The notes: generated by a model from the letters alone, not told the origin. DNA of 64,000 bases from Brevundimonas sp. UBA4553 (GCF_002387245.1 NZ_DGLD01000006.1:1-64000); one strand, 5' to 3'; positions 42,048 through 51,226 are shown, counted from the stretch's first letter. Program-made: numbers and translations.

Positions 42048-44418
42048 TCTGCACTCCCTTGGCTTTGAGGAATTCGCGCGCGAAGCGGTCGGGTCCGCTC
42101 CGGGCCAGGACGGCGTCGATCAGGGTCTGGTCATCTGGCGACCCCGCCCCGCATAGGGCCAGGGCGGCCCCGGTCAGGCGAAGATCGAACAGGCGCCTCC
42201 CCCCGGGCTGACGCCAGTAGTAGGCGCGCTTCGGCGGGGCGAAGGCGATCACCTCCAGCTGGCGACGGGTCAGGCCGAAGGCCCGGTAGAGGTCGCCCGA
42301 GGCCGGCTCCAGGGCCCGCGGATTGGGCAGGAAGACCTGGGTCGGGCAGTTTTCGATCAGGGCCGCCGCGATCGGCGAGGCGGCGACGTCGTCGAGGCTC
42401 TGGGTGGCGAAGACCACGGCCACCCGTTTCTTGCGCAGGGTCTTCAGCCATTCCCTGATCCGGGCGGCGAAAGCGCCCTCCCCGAGGAAGAGCCAGGCCT
42501 CATCCAGGATCATCAGGGTCGGCCGCCCGTCGAAGTCGGATTCCAGCCGGTGAAACAGGGCCGAGAGGACGGGCGCGACCGCCGAGGGGGCGGCCATCAG
42601 GGCCTCCATCTCGAAGGTATCGAACCGCCCGGCCTCCAGGGGCGCCTCGGCGCCGTCAAGAAGGTCGCCATAGGGGCCCTTGACCGTGAGCGGCTCGAGG
42701 GCGGCGGCGACTGCCCGGTTCTGGACCAGGGCGCAGAAGACCGTCAGCGTGCGCTGGTCCCGGGGCGCCTCGGCCAGGGCGTTGAGGGCCGACCAGATCT
42801 CCTCGCGGATTTCCGGCGCGGGCTCGAGACCGGCCGCGCGGACCGCCTCCGCGATCCACTCGGAGGCCCAGGCCCGTTCCGCCGGCTCATCAATCTCCGC
42901 CATGGGCTGCAGGGACACGGCCCCGCCGGGCTCGAGCGCCGACCAGACGCCTCCGGCCGCGAGGGTCGCGGCCCGGGCCGAACGGCCCTTGTCGAAAAAC
43001 ACCACCCGGGCGTCCGGGTAGCGGAACCACTGCAGGGCGAGGAAGGCCAGCAGGGCGCTCTTGCCCGCCCCGGTCGGCCCCACCACCATGGCGTGACCGA
43101 CATCACCCACATGGAGCACCAGTCGGAAGGGCGTCGAGCCGGTCGTGCGCGCCACCGCCAGCGGCGGCCCGTCCATCGCCGGGTCGCGCGCCGGCCCCGC
43201 CCAGACGGCGGAGACCGGCAGCAGGTCGGCGAGATTGAGGCTCGAGACCAGGGGGCGTCGCACATCGGCATAGGGCTCGCCCGGCAGGCCGCCCAGCCAG
43301 GCCTCGACCGCGTTGAGGTCCTCGACCCGGGCGATCAGACCCCGGGCGTTCAGCGCCGCCTCCACCGCCCTCGCCCGGGCCGCCGCGCCGGAGGGCGTGT
43401 CGTGCAGCACGCAGACCGCCAGGGTGAGATAGCCGAAGGCGCAGACGTCGGCGCCGAGCGCCGCCAGGGCTTCGTCGCACTCGCCGGTCTTGCCGACCGA
43501 ATCCGTGTCGAGGAGCGGGGTCTCCTCCCGGGTTACGGCCTCGCGCAACAGGACGCCGACGCCCTTGCGCTTGGCGAACCAGCGCTTGCGCAGCTTGATG
43601 ATCTCGATTTCCGCCTGCGCCTTGTCGAGCGCGATCCAGCGCGCCGACCAGCGGCAGGGAAAGGGCAAGGCGCCCAGGGCGTCGAGCAGGCCCGGTTCGG
43701 TGGCGGCCGGCAGTCCGCGTACGGACACCACCTTGAGCCACTGGTCGCCCAGGCGCGGCGCGGCCCCGCCCGTGAGGGGGGTGTCTGCGAGCCAGGCGTC
43801 GAGAAACATGGGCGGATTCGGCGGCGTCACCGTCATTGGCGTGGTCGAGACGCAGTCGTGCAGCCAGGTCAGGGCCTGGTCGTCGAGCGGCTCCATCTCC
43901 GGCAGGGCGTCCGCCATGAGGTCGGCGATCGTCCCGGTCTCGCGGACGAAGCGGTCGAGGGCCTGACGCCAGTCGGCGCCGCGCGCCTCCAGGCCGTCGA
44001 ACATCCAGCGCTCCAGCCGCCGCGCATCGTCAGCGGGAGGAAGCCAGGTCACCGCCAGGCGGCAATCGGTCTCGAAGGCCGGATCGGCGGCGTCGAAACG
44101 ACGGCGGCGTTCGGCGTCCACCAGCCAGGCGACGCCGATGTCGAAGTCGCTTTCGGGATAGGCCTCGGCGCTGCGGCGACGCGCCTCCACATGAAGGCAC
44201 CAGCCCGTTCCGAGCCGGCGAAGGGCGTTGTTGAGGCGGGCCCGCACCGCCATCAGTTCCTGATCGGTCGAGGATTCCAGGTCGGGGCCGCGGAAACGGA
44301 AGCCTGTGGTGAAGGAGCCGTCCTTGTTGAGCGTCACGCCCGGCGCGACCAGGGCCGCCCATGGCAGGTGGTCGGCGAGGCTGGCGGGCCGACGGCGATG
44401 TTCGTCGAGGAAGCGCAT
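41998..44418 (-). CDS. trbE: TrbE (VirB4-like) conjugation ATPase
   Basis: The 806-residue ATPase powering pilus assembly. Walker A is GPTGAGKSALL near residue 448, Walker B is LMILDEAWLFLGEG near 640, and a late FATQSLDDVAASPIAAALIENCPTQVFLPN region follows (quoted in part). The N-terminal third shows the VirB4 CagE domain. Start chosen at MRFLDEHRRRPAS, one base after the trbD stop. Confidence 0.94.
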   Translation of the reverse strand: MRFLDEHRRRPASLADHLPWAALVAPGVTLNKDGSFTTGFRFRGPDLESSTDQELMAVRARLNNALRRLGTGWCLHVEARRRSAEAYPESDFDIGVAWLVDAERRRRFDAADPAFETDCRLAVTWLPPADDARRLERWMFDGLEARGADWRQALDRFVRETGTIADLMADALPEMEPLDDQALTWLHDCVSTTPMTVTPPNPPMFLDAWLADTPLTGGAAPRLGDQWLKVVSVRGLPAATEPGLLDALGALPFPCRWSARWIALDKAQAEIEIIKLRKRWFAKRKGVGVLLREAVTREETPLLDTDSVGKTGECDEALAALGADVCAFGYLTLAVCVLHDTPSGAAARARAVEAALNARGLIARVEDLNAVEAWLGGLPGEPYADVRRPLVSSLNLADLLPVSAVWAGPARDPAMDGPPLAVARTTGSTPFRLVLHVGDVGHAMVVGPTGAGKSALLAFLALQWFRYPDARVVFFDKGRSARAATLAAGGVWSALEPGGAVSLQPMAEIDEPAERAWASEWIAEAVRAAGLEPAPEIREEIWSALNALAEAPRDQRTLTVFCALVQNRAVAAALEPLTVKGPYGDLLDGAEAPLEAGRFDTFEMEALMAAPSAVAPVLSALFHRLESDFDGRPTLMILDEAWLFLGEGAFAARIREWLKTLRKKRVAVVFATQSLDDVAASPIAAALIENCPTQVFLPNPRALEPASGDLYRAFGLTRRQLEVIAFAPPKRAYYWRQPGGRRLFDLRLTGAALALCGAGSPDDQTLIDAVLARSGPDRFAREFLKAKGVQNVDAVLDAFDPPLAAE

Positions 44419-44419
44419 C

Positions 44420-44689
44420 TCAGGCGTCCAGGTGGCCAGGCAGCGCCAGGTGGCGCCGAAGGACGTCGAAGAAGCGCGCATCCGTCCGCGCCGCCCACAG
44501 GCCGAGCGCATGGGCGGCCGCCCACCACAGAAGGCCCAGCCACCAGATGCGAAGGGCCAGGCCCAGCACCATAGCTATGGTCCCCATGACGATGGCGTAG
44601 TCACGCGGCATACCCGCCATCAGCACCGGCGTCGCCAGGGCCTGGGCGACCGGCAGGCTCCAGCCCTCGGGACGAAGCGCCGCGGACAT
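44420..44689 (-). CDS. trbD: TrbD (VirB3-like) conjugation protein
   Basis: An 89-residue membrane protein with two helices near residues 30-65 and the family-like RDYAIVMGTIAMVLGLALRIWW region. Overlaps trbC by ATGA and lies one base before trbE. Confidence 0.85.
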   Translation of the reverse strand: MSAALRPEGWSLPVAQALATPVLMAGMPRDYAIVMGTIAMVLGLALRIWWLGLLWWAAAHALGLWAARTDARFFDVLRRHLALPGHLDA

Positions 44690-45009
44690 CACGCGACCTC
44701 CACGCCGCCGGCGAAGCCGAAGAAGTCGAGGAAGAAGGTGGAGGCGGCGAAGGCGATGCAGAGGCCGAACATGATGCCCAGGCCACGCCTCAGGTTCGAG
44801 CCGCTCTCGCTCATGGCCACGGCCGCCCCGAAGACGACCACCGCCACGACGGCCACCGCCTGGACCACAGGCCCGGTGATCGACTGGACCACCTGCTGCA
44901 AGGGCCCTTCCCAAGGCATGCCCGAGCCTCCGGCGAGCGCCGGTCCCGCCGCCGTCAGGGCGCAGGTCATCGCAACGCCGCCAAGGCGGCGTGAAAGACG
45001 TCCGTACAT
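44689..45009 (-). CDS. trbC: TrbC (VirB2-like) conjugation pilin
   Basis: A 106-residue prepilin: signal ending ALAGG near residue 27, then two hydrophobic helices (VVQAVAVVAVVVFGAAVAM and GIMFGLCIAFAASTFFLDFF) as in cyclic or linear pilins. AGGAAG precedes the ATG. It starts a sub-block after a 746-bp gap from trbB. Confidence 0.85.
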   Translation of the reverse strand: MYGRLSRRLGGVAMTCALTAAGPALAGGSGMPWEGPLQQVVQSITGPVVQAVAVVAVVVFGAAVAMSESGSNLRRGLGIMFGLCIAFAASTFFLDFFGFAGGVEVA

Positions 45010-45755
45010 TGTCAGCTTCCTGTTGCAGGGCGCTTCAACACGCCGCGCCCCATTGCAAGCAGACTTATCCACAGAAGGTCAATAGGTTTTTACAAGATAT
45101 TTCAACGAGTTGTATGAAAGTCTACATCAAGTCATTTAAACCCGCCCCACCCGCCCCGATAAACCTGAGCCCCCTCCGGAACTTGTGGGCGTCAGGAGTT
45201 GCGGCCGACTTGCACCAGACGCCGCTCCGAACGGGATCCCCCTGGATCGTCGCCGTGGCGGAGGCCCCTGGCCGACAGAGGCTTTGCGTCCGAAAGGCAC
45301 CTATGAGGCCTGGAACGCGTTCCAACGAGCGGAAACCGATCAACCTCCCGATGGCGGCGACATCTCGGATCGCGCTGCGCCCCGGCAGGCCCCTGACAAG
45401 GGACAGGCCCAGCCCGCTCCCGCCGCCGCGTCCCCAGCCTCGACGGAAGGGAAGAAGATGTCTGGTGCGGCGGGATGACGCCGCCCATCCCGAGGCCATG
45501 GCGGTCCCCGTTTCGGCTTCGGCCAGAACCTCCGCCTGGCCGTCCGCCCATGCTGACCGCTGCGCGCCGCTCGCGAACCTCATGGCCGTCCGCATGGGCC
45601 GCCATCCCGACCTGGGCGCCGTCCCGAACCATCCAGGGTCCTCAGGTTTGAAGTCACGACGCTCGACGTCTGCTCCATCGACCGGGCGGTGATCCGGAGC
45701 GCCTGACCCGGGCCGACGAGCCTGATCCGGGCCTGGACGCGAGCCGCGAGCGGTG
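45010..45755. other. 746-bp gap between trbB and trbC with AT-rich patch
   Basis: trbB and trbC are normally adjacent; here 746 bp intervene. The trbC-proximal 100 bp are markedly AT-rich and hold a perfect DnaA-box sequence. The rest is GC-rich with broken frames on both strands (a plus-strand frame 45185-45478 of 97 codons, and a minus-strand frame overlapping trbB), none convincing. It may be a decayed insertion. An internal promoter for trbC would fit. Confidence 0.55.
45065..45073 (+). promoter_or_regulatory. DnaA-box-like sequence TTATCCACA
   Basis: An exact match to the DnaA-box consensus TTATNCACA in an AT-rich patch upstream of trbC. A single box is not proof of an origin; chance occurrence is possible. 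Confidence 0.35.
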
Positions 45756-46715
45756 TCAGGCGAGGCGCCGGGTCTCGTAGCCGCCGTCTCGTCCCGCGTC
45801 GACCGCCAGCACAGCCTCCACCCGTCGTCCGCCGTCGTCGCGCCCAATGTGGACGATCCGGTCCACGGACAGGGCGATGAGGCGTTCGGGCGCGCGCACG
45901 ACGACCTCGCCGACGAGATCCTCTAGTCGGCGAATGACGTCCTGAGCCGAGTTGGCGTGGAGGGTGGAGAGCCCGCCCGGGTGGCCAGTGTTCCAGCTCT
46001 TCAGGGTCTCGAGCACCGCGGCGCCGTCGCGCATCTCGCCGACCACGATCCGGTCCGGCCGCATGCGAAGCGCGTCCCGAACGAGGTCAGCCACGCCGAT
46101 GGGCTCGGGAACCCGACGGGTCAGGACGGAGACCTGGTCCCAGGCCGCGCACTGGAGCTCGGCCGTATCCTCTATCAGAAAGACCCGGTCGCCCGAGAAG
46201 GCCGGTTCGGCGAGGACCGCGTTGGCCAGGGTGGTCTTGCCGGCGCCCGTGCCCCCGGACACCAGGATGTTCCGGCGTTCTTCCACGGCCCGACGCACGG
46301 CCCCGGCCTGCGCCGCCGTCATGATTCCGTCCTGCACATAGTCGTCCAGGGACCATATGACGGCGGGGCGCTTGCGGATGGCGAAGGTCGGTCCGGTCGC
46401 CAAGGGCGGCGTCAGGGCCTGGAAGCGCTCCCCTCCCCCTGGCAAGACCCCCGAGAGTCGCGGCCCGTTCCGTCCCACCGTCTCTCCGGCGAAATCCGCC
46501 GCCAACCGGATCGCGCGTTCGCGGGCCTCGACCGACAGGATGACGCCCGTATCCGAGCGGCCCCGTCCCAGGCGGTCCAGAACCATCCGTCCGTCAGGAT
46601 TGACCATGACCTCGACCACGGACGGATCCTCCAGCGCCTCGAGGACGGTCGGCCCCAGGGCATGCCGCAAGGCTTCGAGCCGCCGCGCCGCCGCCAGATC
46701 CGCGCCGGGGGTCAC
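45756..46715 (-). CDS. trbB: TrbB (VirB11-like) conjugation ATPase
   Basis: A 319-residue hexameric traffic ATPase. Walker A is GGTGAGKTTLANAVL near residue 155, Walker B-like DRIVVGEMRDGAAVLE near 221, and HANSAQDVIRRLEDLV near 253. It overlaps the CopG-like gene by ATGA. Confidence 0.94.
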   Translation of the reverse strand: MTPGADLAAARRLEALRHALGPTVLEALEDPSVVEVMVNPDGRMVLDRLGRGRSDTGVILSVEARERAIRLAADFAGETVGRNGPRLSGVLPGGGERFQALTPPLATGPTFAIRKRPAVIWSLDDYVQDGIMTAAQAGAVRRAVEERRNILVSGGTGAGKTTLANAVLAEPAFSGDRVFLIEDTAELQCAAWDQVSVLTRRVPEPIGVADLVRDALRMRPDRIVVGEMRDGAAVLETLKSWNTGHPGGLSTLHANSAQDVIRRLEDLVGEVVVRAPERLIALSVDRIVHIGRDDGGRRVEAVLAVDAGRDGGYETRRLA

Positions 46716-47128
46716 GGGCGACGCTCCGCGCCGCCCCTCATCCGCCCCGCCATGATCCTCGCCGCCGTATCGTCCAGCATCCGCTCGATCCGCCGGTCCA
46801 CCGCCGCCTGGACCGTGGGGTCCTCTTCCAGATCCCCCTCCGGCAAGCGCTGGAAGACGGCGCGGGCCATCTCGACCAGCAGTTCCTGCACCAGTTGCAT
46901 GTCGCGCGCGGCGTTGCGCATGTGATCCCGAAAAGCCCGCTCAAGGGTCTCGAGACGGTCTTCCGGGTCGGCGCGCGGATTGTGCTGCAGGCCGCGGGCT
47001 ATGGCGCGGCCCGCCGCCTGGCTGAGCGCCATCCGCCCCGCCCGGGCCTCCCGGTTCAGCCCGGTCACGACCTTGGGGTCGCTGAGATAGACCTGGACCC
47101 TGCAGGTCTCGCCGCCTCGCCTAGCCAT
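46712..47128 (-). CDS. CopG-like conjugation-linked protein
   Basis: A 138-residue protein between traG and trbB, a position often held by CopG-type ribbon-helix-helix proteins. The N-terminal RVQVYLSDPKVV strand followed by helices fits that fold. The rest is helical. It overlaps traG by 8 bp and trbB by ATGA. Regulation or coupling is inferred from position. Confidence 0.7.
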   Translation of the reverse strand: MARRGGETCRVQVYLSDPKVVTGLNREARAGRMALSQAAGRAIARGLQHNPRADPEDRLETLERAFRDHMRNAARDMQLVQELLVEMARAVFQRLPEGDLEEDPTVQAAVDRRIERMLDDTAARIMAGRMRGGAERRP

Positions 47129-49004
47129 TCCGTCCTCCATGCAACTGGTCCAGGACCGCCTGCTGGGCGGCCATCCCGCGAAACACCTCGTCATAGGCCT
47201 GGGCCATGCGGGCGGCGGCCTTGCGTTCATCCATGGCCCCGACCACCTCCTTGAAGAGCGGCAGGCTCGCGGTCGCATCCTCGCCGACGCCGCGGCGGCC
47301 GCTCCAGGGGTGGGGCGGCGCCCCCGGCGTGTCGAGCCGGACCGCCTGGTCGGGCGCCATGGTCCTGGCCCTCGAGCGAAAGGGCTCGACCCTGTCGTAC
47401 TTCAGCTTCCTGGCCCGGAGCGGGCGTACGCCCGCCGCGAAGACGATCTGGACATCGTCCGGCAATCCCCTGACCTCGCCGGGCCCCAGCAAGGGACGCT
47501 CGATCTGGGAGCGCGAGACGGAATGTCCGCCGCCTCCAAGCCCCGCCGGCGCGCTGCGCGAGGTCCGCGTCTCCAGCACCTGCCCCGTCATCTTCGACAC
47601 CTTGTCCTGGGTCGCCGGATCCAGGGCGGCGAAGGCGGTGTAGACGGAGCAGTTGTCGAGGATGGTGTTGGCGGCGCCGTAGGTCTCGACGATATCGTTG
47701 AGGGACTGGGCGACGAACATCACCTTGACCCCGTACCCGCTCAGCAGACGCAGCGACTTCTCGAAGAAGCTGATCCTTCCCAGCAGGGGAAACTCGTCCA
47801 TGAGCATCAGCAGGCTGCGCTGCTTCAGCCGGCCGTCCGCGACGCGGCTCCCGTCCGTGGTGAGCGCCTGGGCCGCCGCGTAGAAGAGGAGGCGCACCAG
47901 GGGACGAAGCGCCACGGCGTCCGCCGGCGCCACCTGGACGTAGAGGGAGACGGGCCGCTCGCCGCAGACGAGATCGCCCAAGGCGAAGTCGGAGCTGGAC
48001 AGCGTCCGCTCGAGGTCCTCGCCCGCCAGCCATTTCAGATAGGACCGCGCCGTGCCCTGGACCGAGGTCCGGAAACGATCGTGCATGGCGGCGTACCCTC
48101 GCACGGCCGTAGCGATGAAGGGGTGGGTCTCGCCCCGTCCGTCCGATCCTGGCCGGTGCAGGGCGCGAGTCATGACCTCGGCCGTATGATCCAGGTCAGC
48201 CAGAAGACGCCGCACCGTCAGCAGGTTCTTGTCCGGGTCCGGCGCCGTGTAGAGGACGTGCAGCACCACAGCCTCGAGAATCTCTGAGGCCGCCTTATCC
48301 CAGATGGCCTCGTCCTCGCGCCCCCCGGCGGGGTCGGAAAGGATGGCCACCAAACGCTGGACCTGGGCGAGTTCTCCCGCCCCGGGCCGTATTTCCGCCA
48401 AAGGGTTCCAGCAGGCCGATGACGGATCCCTCGGATCAAGGAAAAGGGCGTGGCTGAACCCCGCGCGCCAGCCGGCGCTGAGACGCCAGAGCTCGCGCTT
48501 CGGATCGTGTACCAGGACGCTGCTTCCCCAGGATAGAAGGGTCGGCATGACATGTCCCCTGCCCTTTCCGGAACGCGTCCCGCCGGTCACGAGCGTCGGG
48601 CGAAGGTCCGTGGTGGCCAGGAGCCGTCCGTCTAGGCGACCGATCACGCAGCCTCCCGAGGCCGTCAGCCCTGCACGACGGGCCTCGGCCATGCCGCCCC
48701 AGCCGCGCGCCCGCCCGGCGCCTTCGCCGGTCGCCAGAACCCCCAGTCCCAGTCCGAGGGCGGCGCCAAGGAGGAGGATCGGCCCCGTGCGCGCGACCTC
48801 GTTCCTGATCTCGTCTCCAAAGGCCTGTTTCCAGGCCAGAACGGACCATGGGGGATAGACGAGGACGCCGTCCGCGACCCTCAGGCCCGGTCCGAGCGCC
48901 TCGGCCTGCCCGTATCGCCAGGCGACGACCTGGGTCGCCGCCTGCAGGCCGAGGACGAGACCGAAGCCCAGGCCCGCCAGACGGATCAGGCCCCGACGGT
49001 TCAT
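47121..49004 (-). CDS. traG: TraG (VirD4-like) coupling protein
   Basis: A 627-residue coupling ATPase that would bring a relaxosome to the channel. Two N-terminal helices, Walker A GGTRSGKGRGHVMPTLLSW near residue 147, Walker B LMLMDEFPLLGRISFFEK near 376 and the C-terminal FVAQSLNDIVETYG region. Its ATG overlaps the GntR-type regulator stop by ATGA. Without a visible relaxase its cargo is unclear. Confidence 0.94.
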   Translation of the reverse strand: MNRRGLIRLAGLGFGLVLGLQAATQVVAWRYGQAEALGPGLRVADGVLVYPPWSVLAWKQAFGDEIRNEVARTGPILLLGAALGLGLGVLATGEGAGRARGWGGMAEARRAGLTASGGCVIGRLDGRLLATTDLRPTLVTGGTRSGKGRGHVMPTLLSWGSSVLVHDPKRELWRLSAGWRAGFSHALFLDPRDPSSACWNPLAEIRPGAGELAQVQRLVAILSDPAGGREDEAIWDKAASEILEAVVLHVLYTAPDPDKNLLTVRRLLADLDHTAEVMTRALHRPGSDGRGETHPFIATAVRGYAAMHDRFRTSVQGTARSYLKWLAGEDLERTLSSSDFALGDLVCGERPVSLYVQVAPADAVALRPLVRLLFYAAAQALTTDGSRVADGRLKQRSLLMLMDEFPLLGRISFFEKSLRLLSGYGVKVMFVAQSLNDIVETYGAANTILDNCSVYTAFAALDPATQDKVSKMTGQVLETRTSRSAPAGLGGGGHSVSRSQIERPLLGPGEVRGLPDDVQIVFAAGVRPLRARKLKYDRVEPFRSRARTMAPDQAVRLDTPGAPPHPWSGRRGVGEDATASLPLFKEVVGAMDERKAAARMAQAYDEVFRGMAAQQAVLDQLHGGRNG

Positions 49005-49612
49005 GTCTCGCGCCTCGCCGCCTCGGCCTCGAGGATCAGCAGGGGCGCGGCTTCGATCCGCCGCCTGTGGTAGAGCGCCAGGCCCTCGGCGAGCGCGTCC
49101 CCGCCCACCGTGAACAGGTCGGCCACGGCTCGATCCTCCTCCTGGTGGTCGGGGAAAAGCCGCCGCTCGGCGGGCTCGAGCTGGATCAGTTGCCGGCACA
49201 CCCGCACATAGGCGTCGATCAGGGCGGCGTTGCCCGCGCGCCGGACGGCGCTGAGCATGTGACCGGCCAGGTCCAGTCCCGCGAGGTCGCCGCCTCCGCG
49301 CCCCAGGTCATGACCATGGACATCGCCCGCTGCGGTCAGGCTGCCCGTCACGCATTGCAGCCGGAAGGCGAAACGGTCCCTGACGATGGCCCGCTCCAGC
49401 CGAGGGGCCAGGAAGCCGCCCGTCGGCGATCGCTCGATCAGGCCGTAGCCGCTGAGCCAGACCAGGGCCTCGCGCACCGGGGTGGTCGACAGGCTCAGAC
49501 GTCTCGCCTCGTCCATGATGACCACCGGGCCGCCCGGCGGGTAGACTCCCTGCTCCGCTCGGCCCCGCAGGCTCTCGAGGGCCGCCGCGAAGGGATCGCG
49601 TCTTCGTGTCAT
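49001..49612 (-). CDS. GntR-family-like regulator heading the conjugation block
   Basis: A 203-residue regulator: an N-terminal winged helix (YPPGGPVVIMDEARRLSLSTTPVREALVWLSGYGLI, residues about 22-57, quoted in part) typical of GntR/FadR, then a helical effector domain. GGAGG precedes the ATG. As first gene of the tra/trb unit it may control transfer. The long open frame upstream is not used. Confidence 0.82.
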   Translation of the reverse strand: MTRRRDPFAAALESLRGRAEQGVYPPGGPVVIMDEARRLSLSTTPVREALVWLSGYGLIERSPTGGFLAPRLERAIVRDRFAFRLQCVTGSLTAAGDVHGHDLGRGGGDLAGLDLAGHMLSAVRRAGNAALIDAYVRVCRQLIQLEPAERRLFPDHQEEDRAVADLFTVGGDALAEGLALYHRRRIEAAPLLILEAEAARRET

Positions 49613-49840
49613 GATCGCCTCCGACCGTGAAGCCCGAGTTGCGGCCAGAACCCGCGACCACGCCAGAGCCATCGCCCGAAAAAGGACTGCGGCGACGCAG
49701 AATGACGGCCATCGCGCCATAAAGCGCGTCGGAATGCGCCGCTTTTTGTCGCAGAACGGGGATTTCTGTCAGCATCCGGAGGTTGTGTGTGCACTATCGC
49801 CCGGCAGGCGTCGGCAAGGCGTCGAAATCGGGGGTGAGCG

Positions 49841-50323
49841 GTGAGCTTTCCGTCGGAGCCCGTGCGTGACGGCCAGCTGCTCTCCGCCGCCCTCAGAGAG
49901 GTGCGCAAGGCGCGGGGCATGTCGGCCCGCCAGACCGCAGCCGCCATGCACATGTCGGTGCGCACCTACCAGAGGTTCGAGGCGGGCGTGACCCGCCTGA
50001 ACCTCGACCATATTCACCGGTTCGCCAGGGCGACGTCCAGCGATCCCTACGCCATCATCCATGCGGTCATGATCGGCTCTCCCCGCTACGCCCTGAGCGC
50101 CGCCGACAACATGTTGTCGACCATACTGATCATAGGGGTGCAAAAGCTTGAACAGACGCTCGGCGAGCGCGTGGCCGAGCTGGACACGCGCAGCCTGGTC
50201 AGTGCGGTGTCGGCTCTGTTCGAAAGCCTGCGGGACCAGGTTCTGGGCGATGATCCGCAACGGGACTGGCTCGGCGCCGGCCTCGACGACCTGGCCGCCC
50301 GACGCCCCCGGCCGGGCCGCTGA
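49841..50323 (+). CDS. XRE-type helix-turn-helix regulator
   Basis: A 160-residue protein with an XRE/Cro helix-turn-helix at residues about 14-60 (LREVRKARGMSARQTAAAM and VRTYQRFEAGVTRL). The C-terminal half may dimerise. GTG start after a GGGGGTGAG site. It diverges from the GntR-type gene across about 230 bp and precedes the lasso-like remnant. Confidence 0.8.
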   Translation: MSFPSEPVRDGQLLSAALREVRKARGMSARQTAAAMHMSVRTYQRFEAGVTRLNLDHIHRFARATSSDPYAIIHAVMIGSPRYALSAADNMLSTILIIGVQKLEQTLGERVAELDTRSLVSAVSALFESLRDQVLGDDPQRDWLGAGLDDLAARRPRPGR

Positions 50324-50418
50324 TCCTGAATATACGCCGGATATAGCTTCCATGCCGCCCCCACCGGGCGCTCTCTTCGGGGGCCACCTCCGTGGCGACA
50401 AACCAAGGGAGAGAGACA

Positions 50419-50540
50419 ATGAACACCTCCAAGCTCCGCCTCGTCGGCTTCGGTCGCGCCCGGGTCCTGACCCGCGACGGCCTGATCGGCGAGTCACCGA
50501 GAAGGAAGTCCGGGACAGCCTCTACCCGCCCATGGGCTGA
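50419..50540 (+). pseudogene. Lasso-peptide precursor-like gene with a one-base frameshift
   Basis: The leader-like MNTSKLRLVGFGRARVLTRDG has the proteobacterial lasso-leader style (LxxVGxxxxLTR). In the annotated frame it runs past a strong hairpin to the B gene, while the adjacent frame gives VTEKEVRDSLYPPMG and a stop just before that hairpin. One missing base between GE and VTE would join them into a 40-residue precursor. GGGAGAGAGAC precedes the ATG. Identity is inferred from leader style, hairpin and the B-like gene. Confidence 0.45.
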
Positions 50541-50547
50541 TCGGACC

Positions 50548-50575
50548 GCGGGCGGCCGCCGTCGCGGCCGCCCGC
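50548..50575 (+). terminator. Strong hairpin after the lasso-like precursor
   Basis: A perfect 12-bp stem (GCGGGCGGCCGC and its complement) closes a CGTC loop right after the likely native precursor stop. Lasso clusters often have such a hairpin between A and B genes to lower expression of downstream genes. Confidence 0.55.
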
Positions 50576-50606
50576 ACCCCGCCTTACCCTGCGCGAGACC
50601 CCATCC

Positions 50607-50975
50607 ATGACGCTCCCTCTCTGGCCCGCGCCGCACGTTCATTTCGCGACGATCGACACCGACATCCTCATCCTGGACGTTGCGCGGGACCGCTACGACT
50701 GCCTGATGGACTGCGTCCCATGGCTGACGACGGACGAGGACGGCCGTCTCCTGGTCGGGGATACCGAGAAGGCTGAAGCACTGATCGACATGGGTGTCGC
50801 GAGCCCCAGCGACAGCGGCGCGGCCCTCGGGAGGGGGATCGACCGGTGGGCCGGGATTGAACCGGGTCAGTTCGAGGAGGCTGCGCTTCTGGAAGATGGC
50901 CGTGGCCGTCGCCTGAGCAACAAGGGCCCTGGCGAGCGCGCGCCGCGGGCTGTGCGACCGCCAGGAGGAGCATGA
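50607..50975 (+). pseudogene. Truncated lasso-peptide B protein (leader-binding part)
   Basis: The N-terminus (HVHFATIDTDILILDVARDRYDCLMD near residue 10, quoted in part) fits the PqqD-like leader-binding domain of lasso B proteins. Full proteobacterial B proteins are about 200-240 residues with a transglutaminase-like protease half; this frame stops at 122. At about 50870 the neighbouring frame encodes FWKMAVAVA-stop-ATRALASARRG, which reads like the missing linker to the protease half, so a frameshift plus stop is suspected. The region then runs into the excisionase gene, which overlaps by ATGA. Confidence 0.5.
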
Positions 50976-51226
50976 TGACGGCACCACGCCTCCTGACCGA
51001 GGACCAGGCCGCTGCATACCTGGGCTTGCCGGCCGCGACCGTGAGGAAGCTGCCCTTCGGCCACGTGCGCCTGGGGACCCGTCACCGCTATGATCGCAAA
51101 GCCTTGGACGCCGCCCTTGACCGGATGGCGGGATTGGATTCTTCTGAGGAACCGAACGTGAACAAGGCCAATGCCGAACTCGCCCGATTCATTGCCGATC
51201 ACCCGGATGCTGCCGGGGGTCCATAG
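50972..51226 (+). CDS. Excisionase-like helix-turn-helix protein
   Basis: An 84-residue protein with a MerR/excisionase-type helix-turn-helix near the start (LLTEDQAAAYLGLPAATVRKLP, residues about 7-28, quoted in part). CAGGAGGAG precedes ATG ATG. Its position just before an integrase supports an excision or regulation role. It overlaps the integrase start by 20 bp. Confidence 0.7.
   Translation: MMTAPRLLTEDQAAAYLGLPAATVRKLPFGHVRLGTRHRYDRKALDAALDRMAGLDSSEEPNVNKANAELARFIADHPDAAGGP

Noticed and set aside
45122..45847. Minus-strand frame overlapping the end of trbB with a GGGSGLGLSLV segment
   Set aside because: The segment looks like a histidine-kinase G-box, but the other kinase boxes are missing and the frame overlaps trbB; not enough to call a gene.
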